Below are positions 53,973 through 62,445 of a DNA stretch of 64,000 nucleotides, piece by piece. Both the position numbers and the translations under genes were made by a program. Positions within the stretch are counted from its first letter, which is position 1. Every line of letters starts with the position of its first letter. Source of the DNA: an uncultured Oscillospiraceae bacterium. GTDB lineage: Bacteria > Bacillota > Clostridia > Oscillospirales > Oscillospiraceae. The stretch spans positions 58,978 through 122,977 of the forward strand of contig CAAFPE010000006.1 in NCBI GenBank assembly GCA_900764755.1, given 5' to 3'. The notes under the pieces are model-generated. The model did no database searches. It had not been told where the DNA came from and saw only the letters and a list, made by a program, of their open reading frames with translations.

Positions 53973-54009
53973 CGGGCCCATCCCGCCCCAAACGAAAAGG
54001 AGGTTTCCC

Positions 54010-55875
54010 ATGGCCCAACACAGCCATCCCCCGCGCCGCGTGGCGCACAGCCCGAAGCAGAATACCTTCTTCGGCGGCGCCGCCGTGCTGGCGGCCGGGA
54101 TCCTGGTGGTCAAGCTGATCGGTCTGTTCTATAAGATCCCGCTGCTCAACATCATCGGTGAGCAGGGGACCGCGGACTTCGGCAACGCCTATAACATCTA
54201 CGCCGTGCTGCTCACCATCTCCACCGCCGGCCTGCCGGTGGCGGTGTCCAAGCTGGTGAGCGAGGCCAACGCCCTTGGCCGTCAGAATCAGGTCCGGCGG
54301 ACCTTCCGGCTGGCCATGGCACTGTTTTTGACCCTGGGCGTACTGTCCTTCCTAGTGATGTTCTTCTGTGCCGACCAGCTGGCCGGACTGATGCATGACA
54401 GTATGGCTGCCCCGGGTATCAAGGCTCTGGCCCCAGCGGTGATCTGTGTAGGCTGTCTGTCTGCATTCCGGGGCTACGCCCAGGGGCACGGCCGTATGAC
54501 ACCCACCGCTGTGTCACAGATCATTGAGGCTCTGTGCAAGCTGACGGTGGGTCTGGGTCTGGCCTACTGGTTGGTGAAGCAGGGCGCGGACGCCAGCCAC
54601 GCCGCCGCTGGTGCCATCACCGGCGTGACGGTTGGCACCATCGTAGCCCTGGCCTATATGCTGATGAACTTTCTCATCACCCGGGGGCGGGAAGGGAACC
54701 TGTCCGACGATCAGCCGGACGATGCCCCCTCGATCCTAAAGAACCTGCTGATGATCGCTGTGCCCATCACCATCAGTTCCTCCATGGTGGGCATCGTCAC
54801 CGTGATCGACAGCTCCCTTGTTCAGGGACAGCTCCAGCGGGCACTGCTGGAAAACCCGGACACCTGGGCCCTGTACCAGGGGATCGTGGACTTCACCGAT
54901 CTGGAGCAGGCCCTGAAGGCGTGGAAGGCCGCCCTTCCACAGGGTGGGGCAGTTACCATGGCACTGCTGGAGCAGAGTATGGCCGGACAGGGAGGGCAGG
55001 CAGAGGCCGCCCTGGCCCTGCACACTACCCTGGAGGGCATCAGCCGCACGCTCTATGGCAACTACAACGGCGCGCTGAACATCTATAACCTGCCTACCTC
55101 CCTGATGGCGGCGGTGACCGCGGCGGTGATCCCCGCTGTCTCGGGCGCGCTGGCCCGCCGGGACCGCCGGGGCGCGGGACGGATTACCGGCTCCGCCCTG
55201 CGGATCACAGCCCTGGTGGCCTGTCCCATGGCAGTGGGGCTGTATGTGCTGGGTAAACCCATCATAGCCCTGATCTTCCCAAGCCTGAACGCGGATCTGG
55301 CCGGTCCTCTGCTGTCCACCCTGGGCCTGGCCACCCTGTTCGTATGTATGATGCTGGTGTGCAACTCCATCCTTCAGGCCCACGGCTTCGTCAACCTCCC
55401 GGTGGCCATCATGCTGCTGGGCGGGGTGGTGAAGATATTCACCAACTACCATGTGGTGGTCGTGCCCAGCATGGGGATCTATGGGGCTCCCATGGGTAAC
55501 ATCCTGTGTTTTGCCCTGTGCATGGTGCTGGACCTGGTGGTCATCGCCCGGGTGATCCCCCGGCGGCCCTCCTATTTCCAGGTGTTTGCCAAGCCGGCGG
55601 CGGCCTCTGTCCTGATGGGCCTGGGGGCCTGGGCGGTGTACGGCCTGCTGTCCAAGGGGCTGATGGCTGCCGGGAAGCTGTGTGAGGTGGATCAGGCCAC
55701 CCAGGAGCTCCTGGGACTGAGCCGGGTGGGCAACGGTTTGGCGGTGGCCTGCGCCATCCTGGTGGCAGTGGCGGTGTACGGCATTTTGGTGATCGCCCTG
55801 CGGGCCATCACCCGGGAGGACCTGTCCCTTATGCCTAAGGGGGAAAAGATCGCCCGGATTCTGCATCTTTCCTAG
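54010..55875 (+). CDS. spoVB: Stage V sporulation protein B / MurJ-like flippase
   Basis: MATE-superfamily MOP exporter of lipid-linked precursors, 621 residues with about 14 helices. Starts FFGGAAVLAAGILVVKLIGLFYKIPLLNIIGEQG and has the GFVNLPVAIMLLGGVVKIFTNY block typical of SpoVB. It is about 100 residues longer than usual: an insertion between helices (about 250-360, with LVQGQLQRALLENPDTWALYQ and QGGAVTMALLEQSMAGQ) is water-soluble and probably extracytoplasmic. Followed by mazG, hup and rqcP in the yabM-yabN-yabO order of B. subtilis. An AAAAGGAGG site precedes the ATG. Confidence 0.85.
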   Translation: MAQHSHPPRRVAHSPKQNTFFGGAAVLAAGILVVKLIGLFYKIPLLNIIGEQGTADFGNAYNIYAVLLTISTAGLPVAVSKLVSEANALGRQNQVRRTFRLAMALFLTLGVLSFLVMFFCADQLAGLMHDSMAAPGIKALAPAVICVGCLSAFRGYAQGHGRMTPTAVSQIIEALCKLTVGLGLAYWLVKQGADASHAAAGAITGVTVGTIVALAYMLMNFLITRGREGNLSDDQPDDAPSILKNLLMIAVPITISSSMVGIVTVIDSSLVQGQLQRALLENPDTWALYQGIVDFTDLEQALKAWKAALPQGGAVTMALLEQSMAGQGGQAEAALALHTTLEGISRTLYGNYNGALNIYNLPTSLMAAVTAAVIPAVSGALARRDRRGAGRITGSALRITALVACPMAVGLYVLGKPIIALIFPSLNADLAGPLLSTLGLATLFVCMMLVCNSILQAHGFVNLPVAIMLLGGVVKIFTNYHVVVVPSMGIYGAPMGNILCFALCMVLDLVVIARVIPRRPSYFQVFAKPAAASVLMGLGAWAVYGLLSKGLMAAGKLCEVDQATQELLGLSRVGNGLAVACAILVAVAVYGILVIALRAITREDLSLMPKGEKIARILHLS

Positions 55876-55912
55876 AAAAATGTAAAAAATACCTTGCGAA
55901 GGAAGCGAGATT

Positions 55913-56707
55913 GTGGTAAATTTTCAATACATGGACTCCTATGGTATGGAGGACTTGCTGCGCATCATGGAACTGCTCCGGGCTCCCGGCGGCTGCCCCT
56001 GGGATCGGGAGCAGACCCACCAGAGCATCCGCCGAAATATGCTGGAGGAGGCCTATGAGGCGGTGGAGGCCATCGATGAGGAGGACTCGGAGCACCTGAA
56101 GGAGGAGTTGGGCGACGTCCTGCTCCAGGTGGTGTTCCACGCCCGCATGGCGGAGGAGGAGGGGCTGTTCACCTTCGGCGACGTGGTGGACGGCGTGGCA
56201 AAGAAAATGGTGTTCCGCCACCCCCATGTTTTTGGTGAGGTCCGGGCGGAGGATTCCGCCCAGGCCCTGGACACTTGGGACGCCCAGAAGCGGGAGGAGA
56301 AGTCTCAGCGCACTGCCACAGATACACTGGAGGCGGTGGCCCGCTCCCTGCCCGCCCTGATCCGGGCGGAGAAGGTCCAGAGCAAGGCGGCCAAGGCCGG
56401 CTTTGACTGGCCGGACCGGGAGCCCGCCCTGGACAAGCTGACGGAGGAGGTGGACGAGTTCCGCCGCGCCGCCTGTGGGGATGGTGACCCGGAGGAAGAA
56501 CTGGGTGATCTGCTTTTTGCCGCAGTAAAGGCAGGGCGTTTTCTGGGGCTGGATAGTGAACAGGCCCTCACTCGGGCCTGCGACAAGTTCATCCGCCGCT
56601 TCCATGCAGTGGAGGAACTGGCCCGCCGCCCGCTGGGAGAGTGTGCTCTGGAGGAACTGGAGACTCTTTGGGCCCAGGCCAAGGAACGCCCAGGAAATCA
56701 GGCTTAA
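55913..56707 (+). CDS. mazG: Nucleoside triphosphate pyrophosphohydrolase MazG
   Basis: 264 residues with two MazG domains: the first (APGGCPWDREQTHQSIRRNMLEEAYEAVEAIDEEDSEHLKEELGDVLLQVVFHARMAEE) has the EEAYE and EELGD metal ligands, the second (KAAKAGFDWPDREPALDKLTEEVDEFRRA...EEELGDLLFAAVKAGRFLGLD) repeats them. Hydrolyses dNTPs/NTPs to monophosphates, removing aberrant nucleotides. GTG start after GGAAGCGAG. Part of the spoVB-mazG-hup-rqcP cluster, as in B. subtilis yabN, but without the N-terminal tetrapyrrole methylase domain of YabN. Confidence 0.93.
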   Translation: MVNFQYMDSYGMEDLLRIMELLRAPGGCPWDREQTHQSIRRNMLEEAYEAVEAIDEEDSEHLKEELGDVLLQVVFHARMAEEEGLFTFGDVVDGVAKKMVFRHPHVFGEVRAEDSAQALDTWDAQKREEKSQRTATDTLEAVARSLPALIRAEKVQSKAAKAGFDWPDREPALDKLTEEVDEFRRAACGDGDPEEELGDLLFAAVKAGRFLGLDSEQALTRACDKFIRRFHAVEELARRPLGECALEELETLWAQAKERPGNQA

Positions 56708-56792
56708 AAGCCGGCATTTGTTTCGGCTTTAAGTGATATTTCAAAAGACAGGCTGCGTGTGTGGCCGTCGATGTTCTTAGGAGGAAGACGAC

Positions 56793-57068
56793 ATGAATAA
56801 AACTGAACTGATCGCCGCTGTGGCGGAAAAGGCCGATCTGTCTAAGAAGGACGCCGAGGCTGCCATCACCGCCGCCGTGGAGGCCATTACCGGCGCGCTG
56901 ATTGAGGGGGAGAAGGTCCAGTTGGTAGGCTTCGGCTCCTTCGAGGTCAAGACCCGCGCCGCCCGTGTGGGCCGTAACCCCAAGACTGGGGAGGAGATCC
57001 CCATCTCTGAGGCCCGTCTGCCCGTATTCAAGGCCGGTAAGGCCCTGAAGGACGCGGTGGCGAAGTAA
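56793..57068 (+). CDS. hup: DNA-binding protein HU
   Basis: 91 residues, standard HU: MNKTELIAAVAEKADLSKKDAEAAITAAVEAI, then GEKVQLVGFGSFEVKTRAARVGRNPKTGEEIPISEARLPVFKAGKALKDAV, with the RNPxTG beta-arm motif for DNA minor groove insertion. A GGAGGA site is nine bases before the ATG. Located between mazG and rqcP as in many Firmicutes. Confidence 0.97.
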   Translation: MNKTELIAAVAEKADLSKKDAEAAITAAVEAITGALIEGEKVQLVGFGSFEVKTRAARVGRNPKTGEEIPISEARLPVFKAGKALKDAVAK

Positions 57069-57159
57069 GGACCGGTCGATTTGTAGAATGATCCCGGGGC
57101 GCCGCCATTCAGAAGGGCGGCGTCCCTATTTTTGTCATCGACAGAGAGGAACAGAAATC

Positions 57160-57402
57160 ATGCGATTGGATAAGTGGTTAAAAGTCTCCCGCCTGATCAA
57201 GCGGCGCACAGTGGCCAACGAGGCCTGTGACAATGGCCGGGTGACGGCCAACGGCCGCAGCGTGAAGGCCAGCTATGAGGTAAAGCCCGGGGACGTGCTG
57301 GAACTGAAGTTTGGTGAGCGTACTGTAAAGGTGGAGGTGCTGGCGGTGGCAGACAGCGTGGGCAAGGCGGACGCCTCCGCACTGTACCGGGAGCTGCTGT
57401 AA
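57160..57402 (+). CDS. rqcP: S4-domain RNA-binding protein RqcP (YabO)
   Basis: 80 residues, almost entirely one S4 domain: MRLDKWLKVSRLIKRRTVANEACDNGRVTANGRSVKASYEVKPGDVLELKFGERTVKVEVL. RqcP acts with RqcH in adding Ala tails to nascent chains on obstructed 50S subunits. ATG placed after GAGAGGAA; an upstream in-frame extension would be non-homologous. Its position next to hup and mazG matches yabO. Confidence 0.9.
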   Translation: MRLDKWLKVSRLIKRRTVANEACDNGRVTANGRSVKASYEVKPGDVLELKFGERTVKVEVLAVADSVGKADASALYRELL

Positions 57403-57413
57403 GGGGGCGGTCC

Positions 57414-58463
57414 ATGAAGAGCGCGAAGGGCCTGCGCCTGGCCGCCCTGGCCTTGGGCGGCGCGGTGCTGCTATCCGGCTGTGTGGCCCGGACGGAGCCC
57501 GCCGTGACCACCCAGGTCTTTGTAATGGATACCATCATGTCCCTGGAGTTGTGGGAGGGGGGCAGTCAGGAGCAGCTGAACCAGGCGGTGGAGCAGCTGT
57601 ACCGATGGGAGGATCTGTGGTCAGCCACCGACAGGAACAGCGAGATTTGGGCAGCAGACCACAGCGGCGGGGAGTGGGTCACCCTCTCCGGAGAGACGAT
57701 GGAACTCCTCTCCCAGGCGCTGGACCTGTGTTGCCTCACCGGCGGGGCGCTGGATCTCACAGCCTACTCCGCCGTCAAGGCCTGGGGCTTTACTACCGGG
57801 GAGTACCGGGTGCCCGGGGAGGAGGAACTGGCCGCGCTGTCGGAGGGGATCGACTATACCCAGGTGGAACTGGACCGGGATGCCCGCCGGGTCCGTTTGC
57901 CCGCCGGAATGGAGCTGGACCTGGGGGCGGTGGCCAAGGGCTATGCCGGGGCACGTCTGGCGGAGCAGCTGCGTGAGCAGGGGGTGACCTCCGCCCTGCT
58001 GAATCTGGGGGGCAACGTCCAAACAGTGGGCGGAAAGCCGGACGGCTCCCCCTGGTCGGTTGGGGTCCAGGACCCGGCCTCGGAGCAGGTGGACAACCTG
58101 CTGGCCATCCAGGTGGTGGATCAGGCCGTGGTCACCTCCGGCAGCTATCAGCGGTATTTTCAGCAGGACGGGCAGACCTATTGGCACATCCTGGATCCTG
58201 AGACCGCGGCTCCGGCCCGCACCGGGCTGGCCTCAGTTACAGTGGTGGGGCCGGACGGCACGGTGTGCGACGGCCTGGCCACCGCCCTGTTTGTGCTGGG
58301 CGAGGAGGCCGGAGTCGAACTCTGGCGCGCCCATCCGGAACTGGGCGTCCAGGTGATCTGGGTCCGGGAGGATGGCTCCGTGGCCCTGACAGAGGGGCTG
58401 GAGGAAAATTACCAGGTCAACCCGCAGCGCCGGGACCTGGATGTGACGGTGGTGGAGGCATGA
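57414..58463 (+). CDS. apbE: FAD:protein FMN transferase (ApbE lipoprotein)
   Basis: Extracytoplasmic flavinyltransferase that links FMN covalently to Thr/Ser of target proteins. 349 residues. Signal peptide with lipobox LSGC (Cys about 23), then the ApbE core: VFVMDTIMSLELW, DLGAVAKGYAGARLAEQLREQGVTSALLNLGGNVQTVGGKPDGSPWSVGVQDP and VVTSGSYQRYF...HILDP, and the DGLATALFVLG motif with the metal-binding Asp. Overlaps the next gene (NusG_II) by four bases and sits 12 bases after rqcP. No FMN-binding domain target is encoded in this window. Confidence 0.93.
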   Translation: MKSAKGLRLAALALGGAVLLSGCVARTEPAVTTQVFVMDTIMSLELWEGGSQEQLNQAVEQLYRWEDLWSATDRNSEIWAADHSGGEWVTLSGETMELLSQALDLCCLTGGALDLTAYSAVKAWGFTTGEYRVPGEEELAALSEGIDYTQVELDRDARRVRLPAGMELDLGAVAKGYAGARLAEQLREQGVTSALLNLGGNVQTVGGKPDGSPWSVGVQDPASEQVDNLLAIQVVDQAVVTSGSYQRYFQQDGQTYWHILDPETAAPARTGLASVTVVGPDGTVCDGLATALFVLGEEAGVELWRAHPELGVQVIWVREDGSVALTEGLEENYQVNPQRRDLDVTVVEA

Positions 58464-58840
58464 ACAAACGAACAGCGCTGTTGGTCGCCCTGCTGGGGAG
58501 CGTGGTCCTGCTGTGCGCTGGTGTGATCTGGTGGCAGCACAGCGGCCCCGGCGGAGGCGTGCTGGCCCGGATCTATCAGCGGGGCGAGCTGGTAGAGGAG
58601 ATCCGCCTGGACCGGGTGCAGGAGCCCTACTCCTTACCGCTGACTGGAGAGGGGGGCGCGGAAAACGTGGTGGAGGTGGAGCCGGGCCGGATCCGGATCG
58701 TCTCCGCCACCTGTCCCGATCAGGTGTGCGTCCGCCAGGGGTGGATCTCCGACTCCACCGTTCCGGTGGTCTGCCTGCCCAACCAGGTGATCGTTGAGAT
58801 CGTGGGAGGTGAGGGCTTTGCGGACACAGCGGCCGGCTGA
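58460..58840 (+). CDS. NusG_II (NusG domain II-like) secreted protein
   Basis: 126 residues: N-terminal membrane anchor/signal (LLVALLGSVVLLCAGVIWW, about 8-26) and one compact beta domain, GGVLARIYQRGELVEEIRL...RIRIVSATCPDQVCVRQGWIS...VVCLPNQVIVEIVG, with the CPDQVCVRQG motif (two cysteines) of the NusG_II/DUF family found next to Gx-transporter genes. Role unknown; the two Cys in the CPDxVCVxxG block might bind metal or be redox active. Translationally coupled to apbE (ATGA overlap) and overlapping the Gx-transporter gene. Confidence 0.8.
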   Translation: MNKRTALLVALLGSVVLLCAGVIWWQHSGPGGGVLARIYQRGELVEEIRLDRVQEPYSLPLTGEGGAENVVEVEPGRIRIVSATCPDQVCVRQGWISDSTVPVVCLPNQVIVEIVGGEGFADTAAG

Positions 58841-59336
58841 CGGAGCCCGCCGGATCACCCGGCTGGCCCTGCTCACCGCCATCGCGCTGACCATTTTCAT
58901 GGCGGAGGCACAGATCCCGGTCCCCATCCCCATCCCGGGGGTCAAGCTGGGCCTGGCCAACATCGTCACGGTGTACGCCGTCTTTGCCCTGGGTCCGGGG
59001 GACGCTCTGCTCATCCTGGTGACCCGGGTGTTTCTGGGGGCGGTATTCTCCGGACAGATGATGACTCTGTTTTACAGCCTGGGGGGCGGGCTGCTGTGCT
59101 GGCTGGTCCTCCTGCTGCTGTCACGGCTATTGACCTGGAGACAGATCTGGCTGTGCAGCCCCCTCTCTGCGGTATTCCATAACCTGGGGCAGCTGCTGGT
59201 GGCCGCCGCCCTGCTGGGCAGCTGGACAGTGCTGGCCTATCTGCCCTATCTGGTGGTGGCTGGTGCGGCCAGCGGCCTGTTCACCGGCCTGTGTGCCCAG
59301 CTGTTGGTGGGACGGCTGAATGGCCTGAGCAGATGA
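58818..59336 (+). CDS. Gx-transporter / heptaprenyl diphosphate synthase component I-like membrane protein
   Basis: About 172 residues, COG4769-type: a short basic cytosolic N-terminus then five to six helices with AEAQIPVPIPIPGVKLGLANIVTVYAVFALGPGDALLILVTRVFLGAVFSGQM, the family signature, and HNLGQLLVAAALLGSW. The start is probably TTG, eight bases after GGGAGG inside the preceding gene; GTG three codons earlier is an alternative. It is distantly ECF-S/HepT-like, so transport of an isoprenoid or cofactor is possible. Ends the apbE-NusG_II-Gx unit. Confidence 0.85.
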   Translation: MRTQRPADGARRITRLALLTAIALTIFMAEAQIPVPIPIPGVKLGLANIVTVYAVFALGPGDALLILVTRVFLGAVFSGQMMTLFYSLGGGLLCWLVLLLLSRLLTWRQIWLCSPLSAVFHNLGQLLVAAALLGSWTVLAYLPYLVVAGAASGLFTGLCAQLLVGRLNGLSR

Positions 59337-59352
59337 TATTGAATTTGAAAGG

Positions 59353-59380
59353 GAGCGGCTCCGCATGAGCGGTGCCGCTC
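59353..59380 (+). terminator. Weak terminator-like hairpin after the Gx gene
   Basis: GAGCGGC/GCCGCTC stem with inner loop, no good U tract. Confidence 0.4.
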
Positions 59381-59703
59381 TATGATTTGTGCTTGACCTG
59401 TGTGCAGGGGGAAGGAAACAGAGTGTAAATCCTGTTCGTTCTGGAAGGAATCTCCGCTGTGGTCCACGGTGAATTTTTCACCTTATCATAGATGGAATAC
59501 TCTCATGTTCTGGAATATCACCTGGAAAAGTGAAGAAAGGCTTGACGAATACGGTGAAATTTTATACAATAAGCGGGCTGTGTCTTTGAGAGGGAGCCAG
59601 ACGGCCTGCCTCTGAGGACAGAACGGTGAAGGCCGTTCAGGAGAGCAGCCGCGCCAGATCGGCGCGGAGAAAGCAAGATATAGATGAGAAGGGAACGAAA
59701 ATC
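59381..59703. other. Leader region upstream of the OPT transporter
   Basis: About 320 bases. It holds a small GGTGAA/TTCACC hairpin near 59470, a promoter at 59542-59570, and a GAACGG/CCGTTC hairpin near 59620 in the 5' leader. I see no gene and no match to a known riboswitch class. Confidence 0.5.
59542..59570 (+). promoter_or_regulatory. Sigma-A promoter for the OPT transporter
   Basis: TTGACG, 17-base spacer, TACAAT; the leader to the GTG start is about 130 bases. Confidence 0.75.
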
Positions 59704-61644
59704 GTGGAAAACAAGAAATTCCAACCTTATGTTCCTGCCGACAAGGTCATGCCGGAGTTCACAGCAGTATCCATCCTGCTGGGCGCCCTGCTGGCCATCA
59801 TCTTCGGCGGAGCAAACGCGTATCTGGGGCTGCGTGTCGGCATGACTGTGTCGGCGTCCATTCCCGCGGCAGTCATTTCCATGGGCGTCATCCGCAAGGT
59901 CCTGCGGCGTGACTCCATTCTGGAAAACAACATGGTCCAGACCATCGGTTCTGCTGGTGAGTCGGTGGCTGCGGGCGCCATCTTCACCCTGCCCGCTCTG
60001 TTCATGTGGGCCAAGGAGGGGCTGTGCGACACTCCCTCCATGATCACCATTGGCCTGATCGCCCTGTGCGGCGGCCTGCTGGGCGTTCTGATGATGATCC
60101 CCCTGCGCAGCGCGCTGATCGTCAAGGAGCACGGTGTGCTGGGCTATCCTGAGGGCCAGGCCTGCGCCGAGGTCCTCATCGCCGGTGAAGAGGGCGGCGC
60201 CAAGGCGTCCACCGTGTTCTCCGGCCTGGGTATCGCCGCCATCTACAAATTTGTGGCGGACGGCCTGAAAATTTTCCCCAGCGAGATCACCTATGACATC
60301 CCCGCCTACCGCGGCTCCGGCGTGGGCATCGACGTGCTGCCCGCCCTGGCCGGCGTGGGCTACATCTGCGGACCCAAGGTGTCCTCCTACCTGTTTGCCG
60401 GCGGCATCCTGGGCTGGCTGGTCATCATGCCTCTGATGGTGCTGTTCGGCGGCGAGACCATTATGTTCCCCGTCACCGACATGACCATCAACCAGCTGGT
60501 GGACGCAAAGGGCGTCTCCGCCCTGTGGGACAACTATCTGCGCTACATCGGCGCCGGCGCGGTGGCCTGCGGCGGTGTGCTCAGCCTGGTGAAGTCCCTG
60601 CCCCTCATCGTCCGTACCTTTAAGGAAGCTATGGGCGACTACGGTAAGGGACGAGAGGCCAGCACCCTGCGCACCGAGCAGGATCTGCCCATGAAGCTTG
60701 TTCTGCTGGGCGTGCTGATCATCGCGGTGGTCATGTGGCTGATGCCCGCTATCCCCCTGAACTTCTTCACGGCCCTGATCGTGATCGTGTTCGGCTTCTT
60801 CTTTGCCACCGTCTCCTCACGGATGGTGGGCCTGATCGGTTCCTCCAATAACCCGGTGTCCGGCATGGCCATCGCCACCCTGCTGATTTCCACCTTGCTG
60901 CTGAAGGCCACCGGAAACGACGGCATCCAGGGCATGATCGCGGCCATTGTCATCGGCGGCATCATCTGCGTCATTGCCGCCATCGCTGGCGACACCTCCC
61001 AGGACCTGAAGACCGGCTTCCTGGTGGGCGCCACCCCCAGAAAGCAGCAGATGGGCGAGATGGTCGGTGTTGTGGTGTCCGCCGTGGTCATCGGCGCCAT
61101 CCTGTACCTGCTGAGCATGGCCTGGGGCGGCTATGGCTCCGATGATCTGCCCGCTCCCCAGGCGATGCTGATGAAGATGATCGTGGAGGGCGTCATGGGC
61201 GGCAACCTGCCCTGGAACCTGGTGTTCACCGGCGTGTTCATCGCCATCGTGGTGGAGATCCTGGGTATCCCCGTGCTCCCCTTCGCCATCGGCCTGTACC
61301 TGCCCATCTATCTGTCCGTGCCCATGATACTGGGCGGTGCGCTGCGCTGGTATCTGGAGAAGCGCAAGTGCGGCTCTGAGAAGGAGAAGAACGACTCTGT
61401 ACAGTCCGGCGTGCTCTATTCCTCCGGCCTCATCGCCGGCGAGGGTATCGTGGGCATCCTGCTGGCCGTTCTGGCCATCATCCCCATCGGCCTGGACGCC
61501 GCGGGCAAGGAGCTGTACCTCAGCGATAAGATCAACCTCAGCGGTGTGTTCAGCATCGGCAGCACCGGCGGCCTGGTGTGCTTCGCCGGGATCCTGCTGA
61601 CCATCTACTTCTTCGCGACTAAGGACAGCAAGAAGTCCAACTAA
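59704..61644 (+). CDS. OPT family oligopeptide transporter
   Basis: 646-residue proton-coupled transporter of the OPT superfamily with about 15-16 helices. Landmarks: FTAVSILLGALLAIIFGGANAYLGLRVGMTVSASIPAAVISMGV near the start, QTIGSAGESVAAGAIFTLPAL, YPEGQACAEVLIAG, GSNNPVSGMAIATLLIS and ILGIPVLPFAIGLYLPIYLSVPMILGGAL. Substrate is probably di- or tripeptides or metal chelates. The GTG start at VENKKFQPYVP follows GAAGGGAA; a longer N-terminus upstream is not conserved in type. Free-standing, own promoter and terminator. Confidence 0.93.
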   Translation: MENKKFQPYVPADKVMPEFTAVSILLGALLAIIFGGANAYLGLRVGMTVSASIPAAVISMGVIRKVLRRDSILENNMVQTIGSAGESVAAGAIFTLPALFMWAKEGLCDTPSMITIGLIALCGGLLGVLMMIPLRSALIVKEHGVLGYPEGQACAEVLIAGEEGGAKASTVFSGLGIAAIYKFVADGLKIFPSEITYDIPAYRGSGVGIDVLPALAGVGYICGPKVSSYLFAGGILGWLVIMPLMVLFGGETIMFPVTDMTINQLVDAKGVSALWDNYLRYIGAGAVACGGVLSLVKSLPLIVRTFKEAMGDYGKGREASTLRTEQDLPMKLVLLGVLIIAVVMWLMPAIPLNFFTALIVIVFGFFFATVSSRMVGLIGSSNNPVSGMAIATLLISTLLLKATGNDGIQGMIAAIVIGGIICVIAAIAGDTSQDLKTGFLVGATPRKQQMGEMVGVVVSAVVIGAILYLLSMAWGGYGSDDLPAPQAMLMKMIVEGVMGGNLPWNLVFTGVFIAIVVEILGIPVLPFAIGLYLPIYLSVPMILGGALRWYLEKRKCGSEKEKNDSVQSGVLYSSGLIAGEGIVGILLAVLAIIPIGLDAAGKELYLSDKINLSGVFSIGSTGGLVCFAGILLTIYFFATKDSKKSN

Positions 61645-61660
61645 GCATTGCTTTTCTGCC

Positions 61661-61696
61661 AACCGGGCTGTATACTTGAGTATGCAGCCCGGTTTG
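61661..61696 (+). terminator. Terminator after the OPT gene
   Basis: AACCGGGCTG/CAGCCCGGTT stem around an ATACT...AGTAT inner stem, short T run. Confidence 0.75.
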
Positions 61697-61718
61697 GGCC
61701 AATATTAGGAGAATTTTT

Positions 61719-62078
61719 ATGGCAAAGAAGAAGGAAAACTACCTGGATTTCATCCCTGTGGTCAACGGGCAGAACACCTGGGACCGGGGAGAAGATGGGG
61801 TGGTCACCATCCACATGGTAAACCGGGGCTTTTACAACACCCTGGCCCAGAAGCTGTTCCACACCCCCCGGGTGAGCCACATCAAGCTGGATGAGTACGG
61901 CAGCTTCCTCTGGATGCGGATCGATGGCGTCAAGACTGTGGGCCAGCTGGCCTTGGAGTTGAAAGAGGCTTATGGGGAGAAGGCGGAGCCGCTGTATGAC
62001 CGACTGGCGAAGTATATGCAGATCCTGCGAAACAACCGGTTTATCCTGTTTGTGGGAAGGGATCAGGTGAAGGAATGA
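61719..62078 (+). CDS. PqqD-like protein (RRE fold)
   Basis: 119 residues. The pattern YLDFIPVVNGQNTWDRGEDGVVTIHM...KLDEYGSFLWMRIDGVKTVGQLALELKEAYGEKAEPLYDRLAKYMQILRNNRFI follows the PqqD/RRE fold (three-stranded sheet then three helices) that recognises leader peptides in RiPP pathways. Here no precursor, radical SAM enzyme or protease gene is adjacent, and the N-terminus is longer than classical PqqD, so it is one of the stand-alone Clostridia homologues of unknown role. Overlaps the next gene by four bases (ATGA). Confidence 0.8.
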   Translation: MAKKKENYLDFIPVVNGQNTWDRGEDGVVTIHMVNRGFYNTLAQKLFHTPRVSHIKLDEYGSFLWMRIDGVKTVGQLALELKEAYGEKAEPLYDRLAKYMQILRNNRFILFVGRDQVKE

Positions 62079-62419
62079 GTTTTGGACAGATCGTGCTGGG
62101 GATCCTCCTGTTTGCCTTGGCCACCGCCGTCCTGTATGTCTGGGGCCTGAAGAAGAGTATGACACAGGAGGCGGATCTGGAGCGGATCCTGTTGAACAAG
62201 TGTGCGGGAACTGTGGTCAAGTACCTCCGGAAGCACGGAAGCATCACCCAAAAGGAGATGCCGTCCCTGATCCAGGGGGTCAGGGCCGGGATGTTCTGGT
62301 CCAAAAACCGTATCCGTGTACAGGAGCCGGCCGCCTTTGTCCCCCAGCTGATCCGCTATATGCTGGAGCAGCAGCTGCTGGAGGACACCGGCGGCCTGCG
62401 CTACCGGTTGAAAGGGTAA
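62075..62419 (+). CDS. Small unknown protein, membrane anchor plus helical domain
   Basis: 114 residues: N-terminal membrane helix (about 3-24) and a cytosolic helical part (KCAGTVVKYLRKHGSITQKEMPSLIQGVRAG...LIRYMLEQQLLEDTGGLRYRLKG) that looks like a winged-helix fold. No family name. Coupled to the PqqD-like gene by an ATGA overlap, so the two probably act together. Followed by pepD after 26 bases. Confidence 0.65.
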   Translation: MSFGQIVLGILLFALATAVLYVWGLKKSMTQEADLERILLNKCAGTVVKYLRKHGSITQKEMPSLIQGVRAGMFWSKNRIRVQEPAAFVPQLIRYMLEQQLLEDTGGLRYRLKG

Positions 62420-62445
62420 CGATTTTCGGAGAGGAGTTTCAGAAT

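Noticed and set aside
61719..62419. RiPP biosynthetic locus
   Set aside because: Only a PqqD-like protein is present; no precursor peptide, radical SAM enzyme, protease or exporter lies nearby.
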